From MedAcidi-G1 sp002294285 (lineage in GTDB: Bacteria; Actinomycetota; Acidimicrobiia; Acidimicrobiales; MedAcidi-G1), in contig CAXEUY010000002.1 in NCBI GenBank assembly GCA_963999645.1, positions 95,540-159,539 on the forward strand: DNA of 64,000 bases. The letters are read 5' to 3'. Each line of letters opens with the position of its first letter. Position 1 is the stretch's first letter. Of this stretch, positions 8,318-16,967 are shown in pieces. The position numbers were made by a program, and so were the translations under genes. The notes beneath the pieces are model-generated. The model did not search any database, had not been told where the DNA came from, and saw only the letters and a program-made list of their open reading frames with translations.

Positions 8318-9081
8318 AAACGATTAGGGTTATTCCATGCCTAGACGTCGACAAAGGGCGTGTAGTTAAAGGCGTTAATTTTGTAAATCTCAAAGATGCC
8401 GGAGATCCTGTGGAACTTGCTGCAACATATGACAGGCAGGGTGCAGATGAAATTGTTTTTCTTGATATTACGGCTTCTTCTGATTCACGTAAAACAATCC
8501 ATGAGGTGGTGAGAAGGACAGCTGAAGAGGTATTTATACCTTTTACTGTTGGGGGAGGAATCAGATCCGTCGAAGATGCTCGACAGATTTTGCGACTTGG
8601 AGCTGACAAAGTTTCACTAAATACTGCAGCTATTATGCGACCCGATTTAATTGATGAAGTGTCCGGCGAGTTTGGTAATCAGTGTGTGGTCGTAGCTATT
8701 GATGCGAGACGTAATGAGAAGAGCGCTTGTGGGTTTGAAGTTTTCACCCATGGGGGGAGAAATGAGACAGGGTTGAGTTTGCTTAATTGGGCAAGAGAAT
8801 CTGTTGAAAGAGGAGCAGGTGAAATTTTATTGACTTCTATGGACCGAGATGGAACTAAAGACGGATTCGATATTGAAATGCTCCAAATGATTAGTCGGGA
8901 GATAACAGTCCCATTGATTGCAAGTGGTGGTGCTGGAAGTTCGAAAGATATGGCCGATGGGGCGCTACTCGGCAACGCCAATGGGCTTTTAGCTGCATCC
9001 ATATTTCATTTTGGAGAATTAACAGTGAGCGATGTGAAAAAAGAATTAAAAGAAGCTGGTCTTATTGTGAGAGGCGGCTGA
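8314..9081 (+). CDS. hisF: Imidazole glycerol phosphate synthase, cyclase subunit
   Basis: HisF forms imidazole-glycerol phosphate and AICAR from PRFAR and the ammonia delivered by HisH. The barrel begins with IPCLDVDKGRVVKGVNF, holding the catalytic Asp, and continues with TVGGGIRS, LLTSMDRDGTKDGFD with the second Asp, and IASGGAGS for phosphate binding. Length of 255 is standard. It overlaps hisA by ATGA. It ends the tightly packed his block; the GroES-like gene follows after 25 bases. Confidence 0.97.
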   Translation: MKTIRVIPCLDVDKGRVVKGVNFVNLKDAGDPVELAATYDRQGADEIVFLDITASSDSRKTIHEVVRRTAEEVFIPFTVGGGIRSVEDARQILRLGADKVSLNTAAIMRPDLIDEVSGEFGNQCVVVAIDARRNEKSACGFEVFTHGGRNETGLSLLNWARESVERGAGEILLTSMDRDGTKDGFDIEMLQMISREITVPLIASGGAGSSKDMADGALLGNANGLLAASIFHFGELTVSDVKKELKEAGLIVRGG

Positions 9082-9106
9082 CGAGCTTTCCGATACCGTA
9101 AATCCC

Positions 9107-9466
9107 GTGAGTGATTCAAAAGTAGTGAAAATGCCTGGCCCCGCAGAAGATGAAGGCCTACCAATAAAAATGCTAAATGATCGAATTTTGGTGCAGTTAG
9201 ATGATGAAGACGGTGAAAGAAGATCAACTGGGGGAATACTTATACCGGCTACTGCGCAAATGGGAAAACGTTTAGCATGGGCCGAAATAGTAGCTGTAGG
9301 ACCGAATGTGCGTTCAATGGAAATCTCAGACAGAGTGCTTTTTAATCCAGAAGACAGATATGAAGTTGAAGTAAGAGGTTTGGATTACATCATCCTTCGA
9401 GAGCGCGATATACACGCCGTAGCTTCGAAACGCTTAGAAGAAGGAAGCACGGGGCTATATCTTTAA
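9107..9466 (+). CDS. GroES-like (Cpn10 family) protein
   Basis: A 119-residue protein with a Cpn10 beta-barrel pattern: MLNDRILVQLDDEDGERRST near residue 22, GGILIPATAQ, then IVAVGPNV and GLDYIILRERDIHAV at the end. There is an extra N-terminal tail of about 20 residues. No groEL lies nearby, and the position between hisF and hisI is unusual. It may be a second GroES paralog or a diverged member with its own role. The mobile-loop region is shortened relative to canonical GroES. The start is GTG at 9107. Confidence 0.75.
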   Translation: MSDSKVVKMPGPAEDEGLPIKMLNDRILVQLDDEDGERRSTGGILIPATAQMGKRLAWAEIVAVGPNVRSMEISDRVLFNPEDRYEVEVRGLDYIILRERDIHAVASKRLEEGSTGLYL

Positions 9467-9512
9467 ATTTATTTCTTCCATTTTTAGGTCAATGAAATCC
9501 TAGACTTGAGTC

Positions 9513-9884
9513 ATGACAACTAATGAAGGTAAGACCTTTAAAATCGACAATGAAGAGATTTCACTTATCAGTTTCAACTCTGATGGCCTAGTACCTGCGA
9601 TTATTCAAGAAGCTAGTTCAGGAAAAGTTTTGATGATGGCTTGGATGAACGAAGAGTCCTTAACGAGAACACTCTCAACAGGAAGAACCTGGTTTTGGAG
9701 TAGAAGTCGGCAAGAGTATTGGTGTAAAGGTGAAACTTCTGGTGATAGACAGTTCGTGCAAGAAGCCTTCTATGATTGTGATTTTGACACTTTGCTCTTC
9801 TTAGTAGTTCAAGAAGGTAGAGGTGCCTGCCACACTGGTGAATTTAGTTGCTTTTTTACATCTTTTAAATTCGATGAAAACTGA
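9513..9884 (+). CDS. hisI: Phosphoribosyl-AMP cyclohydrolase
   Basis: HisI opens the adenine ring of phosphoribosyl-AMP, the third step of histidine synthesis. The signature MMAWMNEESL, then WFWSRSRQEYWCKGETSG with its zinc Cys, DCDFDTL with the metal-binding Asp residues, and GACHTG with the last Cys/His, are all present. At 123 residues it is the single-domain form without the HisE pyrophosphohydrolase. HisE and HisG are not in the window. The end overlaps trpE by 11 bases, joining the his and trp parts of the operon. Confidence 0.96.
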   Translation: MTTNEGKTFKIDNEEISLISFNSDGLVPAIIQEASSGKVLMMAWMNEESLTRTLSTGRTWFWSRSRQEYWCKGETSGDRQFVQEAFYDCDFDTLLFLVVQEGRGACHTGEFSCFFTSFKFDEN

Positions 9885-11403
9885 TTTCAAAATTTCTCCA
9901 TCTTTGGATGATTTCAAAGAACTAGCGGAAAAATATAACCTGATTCCTGTTTGGGTGGAAATCCTTGCGGACTTAACAACTCCCGTGTCTCTTTTTAACC
10001 GCTGTATTGGGGACAAGAAAGGTTTTTTACTCGAAAGCGTTGATCGTGGTGAACACTGGGGACGCTGGTCTTTCATAGGCGGAGAACCTTTGGCTTCTGT
10101 GTCAAGTATGGAGGGTAAAATTCAAATAAGTGGCACTTTGCCATTCGAAGTGAATTCAAACATGAACCTTTTGGATTTACTTACCGAACTTTTGGAATTT
10201 TTTGATACTCCAGTAATGGATGACTTACCTCCCTTGCATGGAGGTCTTGTCGGCTATCTCGGGTATGACATAGTTAGAGAAATCGAAAATCTACCCAATG
10301 CGCCTACAGATGATAAGAGTTTTCCTGACGCACAACTTGCGATAATAGGTGATCTAATCGCAATTGATCATTGGAAGCAGAGAGCTTTTCTGCTTTCCAA
10401 TGTTCTTACAACCAAAGAGGACTCCGAATCTGTTATTGAAAGAAAGTATGAAGCTGCAGTTGAGGCATTGCATGAATTAGCTAAGGCGGGAGCTGCGAGT
10501 AAGGAAGAACCGCTTATGTTCCCACCACCTTTCGATGAAGATTTACCAGAGGTAAGTTCAACTTTTGAAACAGATCATTTTCGTCAAGCAGTACAAGTTG
10601 CTAAGGAACACATAGTTAATGGTGATATTTTCCAAGTTGTCCTATCTCAAAGATTTGACGTTGAGTTGGATGCTGATTCTTTTGATGTCTACAGGGTTCT
10701 ACGACAAATAAATCCAAGTCCATACATGTATTTTTTCCGATATGAGGAAATGGAAATTGTGGGTGCCTCACCGGAGCCAATGGTGCGTCTTTTGGATGGC
10801 AGGGTCTTTTCAAGGCCTATAGCCGGAACAAGAAAAAGGGGTAGAACAGAAAAAGAAGATCGTATTCTCGCTTCTCAGTTAAATGAAGATCCGAAAGAGA
10901 TAGCTGAACATGTGATGCTGCTCGACTTGGCGCGAAATGATGTGGGGAGAGTGGTTGAATTCGGAACAGAAAAAGTGGACGAGAGTATGATTTTGGAAAA
11001 ATATAGTCATGTAATGCATCTAACTAGTCAAGTTTCCGGTGATTTACGAGAAGGGCTTGGGCCAATTGACGTTCTAACAGCGACTCTTCCGGCCGGAACA
11101 GTTTCAGGTGCGCCCAAAGTTAGAGCAATGGAAATAATTGATTCACTAGAGCCCGTCAAACGCGGCCCTTACGCGGGTGTTGTTGGGTATTTTGATTTCT
11201 CCGGAAATTTGGACACTGCGATCACTATTCGCACAATGTTTATCAAAGATGGGATTGCTTCAGTGCAAGCTGGGGCTGGCATTGTTGCAGATAGTGATCC
11301 AGTTGCTGAGGACATGGAATGCAGGAATAAAGCCAGAGCTCTTTTGGGCGCTATTCCAGCAGCGCGACGTATGTCTAAACAACGAGAAGAGCGAGAAGAT
11401 TAA
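9874..11403 (+). CDS. trpE: Anthranilate synthase component I
   Basis: TrpE converts chorismate to anthranilate using ammonia from a TrpG partner. ATG at 9874 was chosen, giving 509 residues; the frame is open to 9823 but that part mirrors hisI. The chorismate-binding half shows PIAGTRKRGRTEKED, LDLARNDVGRVVEFG, TLPAGTVSGAPKVRAMEII and GPYAGVVGYF. The N-terminal half has LLESVDRGEHWGRWSFIG, the allosteric tryptophan-site region. No trpG or trpD follows, so the glutaminase subunit is encoded elsewhere or shared with pabA. PabB is less likely given the trp context. Confidence 0.94.
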   Translation: MKTDFKISPSLDDFKELAEKYNLIPVWVEILADLTTPVSLFNRCIGDKKGFLLESVDRGEHWGRWSFIGGEPLASVSSMEGKIQISGTLPFEVNSNMNLLDLLTELLEFFDTPVMDDLPPLHGGLVGYLGYDIVREIENLPNAPTDDKSFPDAQLAIIGDLIAIDHWKQRAFLLSNVLTTKEDSESVIERKYEAAVEALHELAKAGAASKEEPLMFPPPFDEDLPEVSSTFETDHFRQAVQVAKEHIVNGDIFQVVLSQRFDVELDADSFDVYRVLRQINPSPYMYFFRYEEMEIVGASPEPMVRLLDGRVFSRPIAGTRKRGRTEKEDRILASQLNEDPKEIAEHVMLLDLARNDVGRVVEFGTEKVDESMILEKYSHVMHLTSQVSGDLREGLGPIDVLTATLPAGTVSGAPKVRAMEIIDSLEPVKRGPYAGVVGYFDFSGNLDTAITIRTMFIKDGIASVQAGAGIVADSDPVAEDMECRNKARALLGAIPAARRMSKQREERED

Positions 11404-11417
11404 ACACCAAAAAATGG

Positions 11418-12215
11418 ATGACTGAAATGACTTATCTGGAAAAAATTTTAGAAGAGCACCGCTCAAAGGCGAATGAAGATAGTAGAAGCTTTAAATCTCT
11501 TTATGAAGAGGCAGTTGTCGAAAAACCCACAAAAGGCTTCATCAATGCTTTAAATGGTCAAAGAAAGGGAGAGATTGCTGTAATAGCAGAGGTTAAGCGC
11601 AAGTCTCCTTCAAAAGGAAACTTGGTTTCAGAATTGAATCCAAGTTTGTTAGCAACGGAGTATGAAAATGGTGGAGCAGCAGCAATTTCGGTTCTAACCG
11701 AAGAGAAAAATTTTTCGGGTTCGAAGAAAGATTTAATCGAAGTTTCTAATTCGGTTAACCTGCCGATACTAAGAAAAGATTTCACAGTGGATCCTAGAGA
11801 TATTTGCGATGCACGAATTATGGGTGCTGATGCAGTCCTTTTAATAGTGGCTGCCTTAGACCAGTTTGAACTTAGGGACTTCATAGATTTGTCAATTGAG
11901 TTGGATCTTGACCCACTAGTTGAGATCCATGATGAAAGGGAATTGGATCTTGCTCTCGAAGTAGGAGCTAAATTGATCGGCGTGAATCAAAGAGATTTGA
12001 AATCATTTGAAGTTGATTCGTCTAAGGCAGTTAATTTGAAATCTAAAATTCCTGAAAGTGTTACAGCAGTAGCCGAATCAGGAATAGATTCTGCTGAGAG
12101 CGCAGCTGTTTTGAAAGAAGCTGGGTATGCAGCTTTGTTGGTTGGTGAATTACTTGTTAAGTCCAAAGATAGGGCTAAAACTCTTCTGGAATTAGCCAAT
12201 AAGAGAGTTGAGTAA
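11418..12215 (+). CDS. trpC: Indole-3-glycerol phosphate synthase
   Basis: TrpC closes the indole ring from CdRP. The 265-residue protein is a (beta/alpha)8 barrel with VIAEVKRKSPSKG near residue 52, holding the catalytic Lys, PILRKDFTVDP near 114, LVEIHDERELDLAL, IGVNQRDL and VAESGI. It is not fused to TrpF. The start is ATG at 11418, with a second in-frame ATG three codons later. It lies 14 bases after trpE and 2 bases before trpF. Confidence 0.95.
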   Translation: MTEMTYLEKILEEHRSKANEDSRSFKSLYEEAVVEKPTKGFINALNGQRKGEIAVIAEVKRKSPSKGNLVSELNPSLLATEYENGGAAAISVLTEEKNFSGSKKDLIEVSNSVNLPILRKDFTVDPRDICDARIMGADAVLLIVAALDQFELRDFIDLSIELDLDPLVEIHDERELDLALEVGAKLIGVNQRDLKSFEVDSSKAVNLKSKIPESVTAVAESGIDSAESAAVLKEAGYAALLVGELLVKSKDRAKTLLELANKRVE

Positions 12216-12217
12216 TC

Positions 12218-12847
12218 ATGACCGCAGAGGGCGACAAAAAAATTTCTGTGAAAATTTGCGGAATAACAACCCTTGAAGACGCTTTATTAGCAACTGAGTT
12301 GGGTTGCGATGCTCTTGGATTTAATTTTGTTTCCTCTTCTAAGAGAAGAGTCACTCCTGAAACGGTTAAATCTATCATCCGACATCTTCCTGAAGAGATG
12401 ATGATGGTGGGGATTTTTCAAGACTTGGAAAGTGAGAAGCTAATTCGATTGATTGAAGAAACGGGTCTAAATGCAGCACAGATGCATGGAAGTGAATCTT
12501 TCTCTGATTGTCAGTTTATTGCCCAGAGAGTGCCTACAACTATTAAAGCGTTGACTCCTAACGCTCCTGAATTATCTAGATTTTTAGATTTTGGAGTGGA
12601 CTATCTGCTTTTAGATTCTGACAATCCTGGCCAAGGTGAAAGCTTTGATTGGAGCGCAAAACATGACCTTTCATTTAGCGACCGGATGTTTTTAGCTGGT
12701 GGATTAAGTCTCGAAAATCTTGATGAGGGGATTGCGACTTTTTCGCCTTTTGGCGTCGACGTCGCAAGTGGAGTGGAATCCATTCCAGGGGTCAAAGATC
12801 CTAACTTATTAAAGCTTTTTATCCAGAGAGCTAAGTCAATTAGTTAG
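12218..12847 (+). CDS. trpF: Phosphoribosylanthranilate isomerase
   Basis: TrpF isomerises phosphoribosylanthranilate to CdRP. The 209-residue protein begins with the diagnostic VKICGIT, holding the catalytic Cys, followed by ALGFNFVSSSKRRV, AAQMHG and LLLDSDNPGQG with the general-acid Asp; FLAGGLSLENL binds phosphate. Its presence next to a hisA gene is notable because many Actinobacteria have lost trpF and use bifunctional PriA. It sits between trpC and trpB with normal spacing. Confidence 0.94.
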   Translation: MTAEGDKKISVKICGITTLEDALLATELGCDALGFNFVSSSKRRVTPETVKSIIRHLPEEMMMVGIFQDLESEKLIRLIEETGLNAAQMHGSESFSDCQFIAQRVPTTIKALTPNAPELSRFLDFGVDYLLLDSDNPGQGESFDWSAKHDLSFSDRMFLAGGLSLENLDEGIATFSPFGVDVASGVESIPGVKDPNLLKLFIQRAKSIS

Positions 12848-12879
12848 AAACATTTAATAAGTTTCTAAACTGGAGTTAT

Positions 12880-14037
12880 ATGAATTTAAAGAATCCTAAT
12901 GAAGGTGGAAGATTTGGACCGTTTGGCGGCATTTATGTTCCCGAAACGCTGGTGCCAGCTTGTAAGGAACTTGAAGAATCTTTTAAAGAAGCGTGGGCCG
13001 ATGATGCATTTCGAAAAGAGTTAGATTCTCTTTTGATCGATTATGCAGGTCGGCCATCACCAATCACCGAATGTTTCAATCTTTCTGAGGAATTAGAATG
13101 CCGTTTGTTGCTTAAACGAGAAGATCTCAACCACACTGGTTCCCATAAGATCAATAATGTTTTAGGTCAGGCGTTACTAGCTAAACGTATGGGAAAAAAA
13201 CGTCTTGTGGCTGAAACTGGTGCTGGTCAGCATGGCGTGGCAACAGCAACTGCAGCAGCTCTCTTAAATTTGGAATGCTGTGTTTATATGGGTGAAGTAG
13301 ACGTAAAGAGACAAGAATTAAATGTATTCAGGATGAAGTTGTTAGGGGCAGAAGTTAGGAGTGTGACTTCTGGAAGCAAGACTTTAAAAGATGCTGTTAA
13401 TGATGCAATGCGAGATTGGGTAGCAACGGTTGAAGAGTCATATTACTGTTTGGGTTCTGTTATGGGTCCTCACCCTTACCCCTGGATGGTTAGAACGTTT
13501 CACGAAATTATTGGAGTTGAAGCTAGAAGACAAACTGAACAAATTTTAGGAACAACTCCTGATGTGGTGTGCGCTTGCGTCGGAGGAGGGTCTAATGCGA
13601 TTGGAATTTTTTCTGGTTTTATTGACACAGACACAGAGTTGGTTGGTGTGGAGCCTGCTGGTGGTGCTGCGATAGGAAGGGGAGTTCCTGGCGTAGTACA
13701 CGGAATGGAATCTTTTCTGATGCAAGACGAATTTGGCCAAGTACTAGAAGCTGAGTCTATAAGTGCTGGGTTGGATTACCCAGGTGTTGGCCCTGAACAT
13801 AGTTATTTGTCTTCGACAGGTAGGGCCCGTTATGAGTCAGTAACTGATCATGAGGTGATAGAAGCTTTTCAGTTGTTAAGTCGGACCGAAGGAATAATCC
13901 CTGCCTTAGAGCCTGCGCATGCCCTCGCTTGGGTTTATAGAGAAAGGGAGTCATTGCGTGGGAAGTCTGTCCTTCTAAATCTTTCAGGTAGAGGTGATAA
14001 AGACGTGGGACAGATGATGGAAGTACTGAATGTCTGA
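12880..14037 (+). CDS. trpB: Tryptophan synthase beta chain
   Basis: TrpB joins indole and serine with PLP. The 385-residue protein has GRFGPFGGIYVPETLVPA at its N-terminus, the Schiff-base Lys in NHTGSHKINNVLGQ near residue 87, the catalytic Glu in AETGAGQHG, and the phosphate-binding CVGGGSNAIG. This is the standard TrpB1 type that partners with TrpA. Its end overlaps trpA by 8 bases, consistent with coupled production of the alpha-beta complex. Confidence 0.97.
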   Translation: MNLKNPNEGGRFGPFGGIYVPETLVPACKELEESFKEAWADDAFRKELDSLLIDYAGRPSPITECFNLSEELECRLLLKREDLNHTGSHKINNVLGQALLAKRMGKKRLVAETGAGQHGVATATAAALLNLECCVYMGEVDVKRQELNVFRMKLLGAEVRSVTSGSKTLKDAVNDAMRDWVATVEESYYCLGSVMGPHPYPWMVRTFHEIIGVEARRQTEQILGTTPDVVCACVGGGSNAIGIFSGFIDTDTELVGVEPAGGAAIGRGVPGVVHGMESFLMQDEFGQVLEAESISAGLDYPGVGPEHSYLSSTGRARYESVTDHEVIEAFQLLSRTEGIIPALEPAHALAWVYRERESLRGKSVLLNLSGRGDKDVGQMMEVLNV

Positions 14038-14818
14038 AGTAAACAAAGTGGAAACGACTCTTATTGATTGCATGAATGAAGGTCGAAAAGCACTAGTTGT
14101 TTATATAACAGGTGGCCTAGGTGACGACTGGATTCAAACGCTTCATTCGGTGGTTGAAGCTGGTGCAGATGTGGTTGAAATTGGGATCCCCTTTTCGGAT
14201 CCGGTGATGGATGGTCCCGTGATCCAAAAAGCCAATGACTCATCTATGAAATCCGGTTCAACACCTGTAAGCATTGTAAATGATGTTAGAGACGAGTCGC
14301 TTTCAGCTCCCTTAGCTGTAATGACTTATTACAACCTTGTTTATAGAATGGGTCACGAAAGGTTTGCATCTGATATTGCTTCTGCGGGTATTTCTGGGTG
14401 CATACTTCCAGATTTACCTCTCGAAGAATTGGATCAATGGTCAGAAGTTGCTTCGAAATCCAACATTGAGACGATTTTACTAGCAGCGCCAACAACGCCT
14501 GATGAGAGGCTAGGAGAAATATGCGATCGTACTGCCGGATTTGTTTACGCAGTGGGTTTACTTGGGGTAACTGGTGTTCGTTCTGAGTTAGCAGATAGCG
14601 CCATTGAAATTGCCAGTAGATTGAAAAAAGTCACATCCAAACCTGTTTTAGTGGGAGTGGGCATAGGAAGTCCAGAACAAGCCGTAGAAGCCTCAAAAGT
14701 AAGTGACGGAGTAATCGTTGGATCCGCAGTAGTGAACGAGATGCTAAGTGGGGCTTCTCCTGAAGAAGTGGGGACACTTGTTTCGTCATTTCGTACCGCA
14801 CTCGATGAAAACTTCTAA
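14030..14818 (+). CDS. trpA: Tryptophan synthase alpha chain
   Basis: TrpA cleaves indole-3-glycerol phosphate to indole and channels it to TrpB. The 262-residue barrel carries VVEIGIPFSDPVMDGPVIQ near residue 45, with the catalytic Glu, ILPDLPLEE with the catalytic Asp, the mobile-loop segment LLGVTGVRS, and VGVGIGSPEQA. It ends the trp operon. About 175 bases of A+T-rich sequence follow before hup; that gap holds no open frame. Confidence 0.96.
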   Translation: MSEVNKVETTLIDCMNEGRKALVVYITGGLGDDWIQTLHSVVEAGADVVEIGIPFSDPVMDGPVIQKANDSSMKSGSTPVSIVNDVRDESLSAPLAVMTYYNLVYRMGHERFASDIASAGISGCILPDLPLEELDQWSEVASKSNIETILLAAPTTPDERLGEICDRTAGFVYAVGLLGVTGVRSELADSAIEIASRLKKVTSKPVLVGVGIGSPEQAVEASKVSDGVIVGSAVVNEMLSGASPEEVGTLVSSFRTALDENF

Positions 14819-14993
14819 AAATCAGCAATTTCTCGCTTTCCTCGCCTAAAAGGTAAAAAAACCCAAAATTAAGGGACTTTTTTTAAAAAAACACCTTTAA
14901 AACGGGCTTAAATGCTTGACATTAGACCTAAAACGGTGTCGCGTGTCCATGTACCTAATTGTGGGTGCGTAAATAATATAAGGGAGACGGTGG

Positions 14994-15293
14994 ATGAACA
15001 AAAGTGATTTGATCGCAGCAATGGCTGAAAGAGCTGGTGTTTCGAACAAAGATGCTGGGGCTTGCCTGGATGCTATGTTTGACGTAGTGGCGGATGCTGT
15101 AGCTGCTGGAAATGAGAAGGTCACAGTACCTGGCTGGATTTCATTTGAGCAGACAATTCGCAAAGCTAGACAAGGAAGAAACCCGCAAACCGGAGAAGCA
15201 ATTAGCATTCCGGCTTCAAAAGCGGTGAAAGTTTCTGCAGGATCTAAGCTTAAGGCTGCTGCTAAGAGCGGCGGACCTCCAATGGGAATGTAA
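14994..15293 (+). CDS. hup: HU-family DNA-binding protein
   Basis: A 99-residue nucleoid protein. The N-terminal MNKSDLIAAMAERAGVSN dimerisation helices and the DNA-binding arm with GRNPQTGEAISIPASKA are classic HU features. It lacks the long Lys/Ala-rich C-terminal tail of mycobacterial HupB and ends in a short Gly/Met-rich tail. It has a GGGAGA ribosome-binding site and its own terminator, so it is probably a single-gene transcript. An IHF subunit is unlikely in this lineage. Confidence 0.93.
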   Translation: MNKSDLIAAMAERAGVSNKDAGACLDAMFDVVADAVAAGNEKVTVPGWISFEQTIRKARQGRNPQTGEAISIPASKAVKVSAGSKLKAAAKSGGPPMGM

Positions 15294-15325
15294 ATGTAGC
15301 TAAGGCTATATTTTGTTTTTCAGGG

Positions 15326-15358
15326 GCCTGCTGGTATTACCGGCAGGCTTTCTGATTT
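15326..15358 (+). terminator. Rho-independent terminator after hup
   Basis: A 10-bp stem (15326-15335 with 15339-15348; GCCTGCTGGT with ACCGGCAGGC, one G-T pair) closes a three-base loop and is followed by TTTCTGATTTT. It is the clearest intrinsic terminator of the window. It separates hup from fabZ, whose ribosome-binding site starts just after it. Confidence 0.88.
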
Positions 15359-15368
15359 TGGAGGTAGT

Positions 15369-15794
15369 ATGACTTTCCCGAAACCTATAGATGTGATTCC
15401 ACACAGGGATCCGTTTCTTTTTTTGACTGAAGTAACAAATTTGTCGATTTCAGAGTCAGCTGAAGGTTACTGGCAACTAAGTCTCGACGAAGATTTTTTC
15501 GTTGGTCATTTTCCTGAATTGCCTACATTACCGGGTGTTTTGATGTGTGAATCGATAGCACAACTTGGGGCTTACACATTGCTATCGGATCCAAATTTTG
15601 AAGGTTTTTTACCTTTATTTGGAGGACTTGACAATGTTCGATTTAGACGAAAGGTTTCCCCTGGTGAGCGATTAGAACTTTCAGTCGAGCTTTCAAAAAT
15701 TTCAGCTCGTGGCGGTAAAGGTCACGGTGAAGCGCGAGTTGATGGGGAACTTGCGTGTAGTTGTGATTTGATGTTTATTTTCGCAACTGTTTGA
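15369..15794 (+). CDS. fabZ: 3-hydroxyacyl-ACP dehydratase, FabZ type
   Basis: FabZ dehydrates 3-hydroxyacyl-ACP in fatty-acid elongation. The hot-dog fold protein of 141 residues has VIPHRDPFLFLTEV with the catalytic His, and VGHFPELPTLPGVLMCESIA with the catalytic Glu. GGAGGTAGT precedes the ATG. It converges with the fabD-fabG-acpP-fabF cluster and abuts fabF stop-to-stop with no gap. A HotDog thioesterase or FabA is less likely because the FabZ signature is complete. Confidence 0.9.
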   Translation: MTFPKPIDVIPHRDPFLFLTEVTNLSISESAEGYWQLSLDEDFFVGHFPELPTLPGVLMCESIAQLGAYTLLSDPNFEGFLPLFGGLDNVRFRRKVSPGERLELSVELSKISARGGKGHGEARVDGELACSCDLMFIFATV

Positions 15795-16967
15795 TCAAGC
15801 TGGGCCTATAACTAAGCAACCATTGTGCCCACCAAAGCCAAAGGAATTAGAAATAGAAGGTGAAGGTGTCCATTCGACAGCTTTTTCGTGCACTAGGTTT
15901 ATAGGTGGCATATCTGGATCAGGATTAGAAAATCCAGCCGTAGGTGGTATCAGAGATTTTTGCAAAGCTAAGACCACCGCAACAGCTTCAATAGCTCCTG
16001 CCGCTCCAAGTGTGTGACCTGTAACTCCTTTAGTGGAAGAAACCAGAGGTCCGGAAGTGCCAAAGACAGCATTTATAGCTTGTGCTTCACCTAAGTCATT
16101 TAATGGAGTTGATGTTCCATGAGCATTTATATATCCGACTTGATCGTTACTTACGTCGGAGTCTTTCAATGCAAGTTCAATGCATTTTTTTGCCCCTGAG
16201 CCTTCTGGAGCGGGAGCAGTTATGTGATGGGCATCAGCATTGCTTGCACCACCAAGTATTTCAGCGAGGATTTCAGCTCCCCGAGCTAAAGCCATCTCTT
16301 TTTCCTCTAAAAGTAGAATTCCTGCACCTTCACCCATGACAAAACCATCACGATCAACATCGAATGGTCTTGAAATGCCTTCTGAGGAAAAAGCCGTCAT
16401 ATTCGTAAAGCCTGCGATGGAGCTCCCAGTAAATGCGGATTCAGTTCCCCCCGCTATCACAACATCACATCGATCTGAAGCAATTAGTCTTGCAGCATTA
16501 ATAATCGCATGCGTTCCGGCAGCACAAGCCGTGCAAGTGTTTTCAGCTGGTCCTTTGAAACCGTATTTCATCGAAACAGCAGCTGACGCTGCATTCGGCA
16601 TCATCATTGGTACTAGAAAAGGAGATACACGTCTTGCTCCTTTTTCTAATAGCACTCCAATTTGTTCTTCAAGAGTCTCTATGCCACCGATCCCAGTACC
16701 TATGAAAACTCCAGATCTGTCAAGATCTGCAGTTAGTTCGCCTGCTTGAGAGAGGGCCATTTGTGATGCAGCTATTGCGAATTGGGTTGAGCGATCTGAA
16801 CGACGAGCGTCTTTTGGGTTATCAAAATACTCTGATGGATCAAAATTCTGAACTCTTCTTTCCCCAGTTGCAGGAGGTTGACACAGTCCCTTCCAGAAGT
16901 CTTCACTTCCAATACCACATGAAGCGACTACTCCTAAGCCGGTAACAACAACCTTTCGGCTACCCAT
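15795..16967 (-). CDS. fabF: Beta-ketoacyl-ACP synthase II
   Basis: KAS II condenses malonyl-ACP with acyl-ACP. The 390-residue protein has the nucleophilic Cys in ENTCTACAAGTHAI near residue 163 and the two catalytic His residues in NAHGTSTPLNDLGE and VTGHTLGAAGAIE. The C-terminal NSFGFGGHNGCLV is intact. Its start overlaps the acpP stop by one base (TAATG), so ACP and synthase are translationally coupled. Length is slightly below the usual 410. Confidence 0.95.
   Translation of the reverse strand: MGSRKVVVTGLGVVASCGIGSEDFWKGLCQPPATGERRVQNFDPSEYFDNPKDARRSDRSTQFAIAASQMALSQAGELTADLDRSGVFIGTGIGGIETLEEQIGVLLEKGARRVSPFLVPMMMPNAASAAVSMKYGFKGPAENTCTACAAGTHAIINAARLIASDRCDVVIAGGTESAFTGSSIAGFTNMTAFSSEGISRPFDVDRDGFVMGEGAGILLLEEKEMALARGAEILAEILGGASNADAHHITAPAPEGSGAKKCIELALKDSDVSNDQVGYINAHGTSTPLNDLGEAQAINAVFGTSGPLVSSTKGVTGHTLGAAGAIEAVAVVLALQKSLIPPTAGFSNPDPDMPPINLVHEKAVEWTPSPSISNSFGFGGHNGCLVIGPA

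Noticed and set aside
9823..9873. N-terminal extension of trpE
   Set aside because: It lies wholly inside hisI; the ATG at 9874 gives the normal protein.
14916..14921. TTGACA as a -35 box of hup
   Set aside because: No acceptable -10 hexamer lies 16-18 bases downstream, so a promoter could not be supported.
16240..16749. 169-residue open frame on the plus strand
   Set aside because: Antisense to fabF, whose catalytic residues are all intact.
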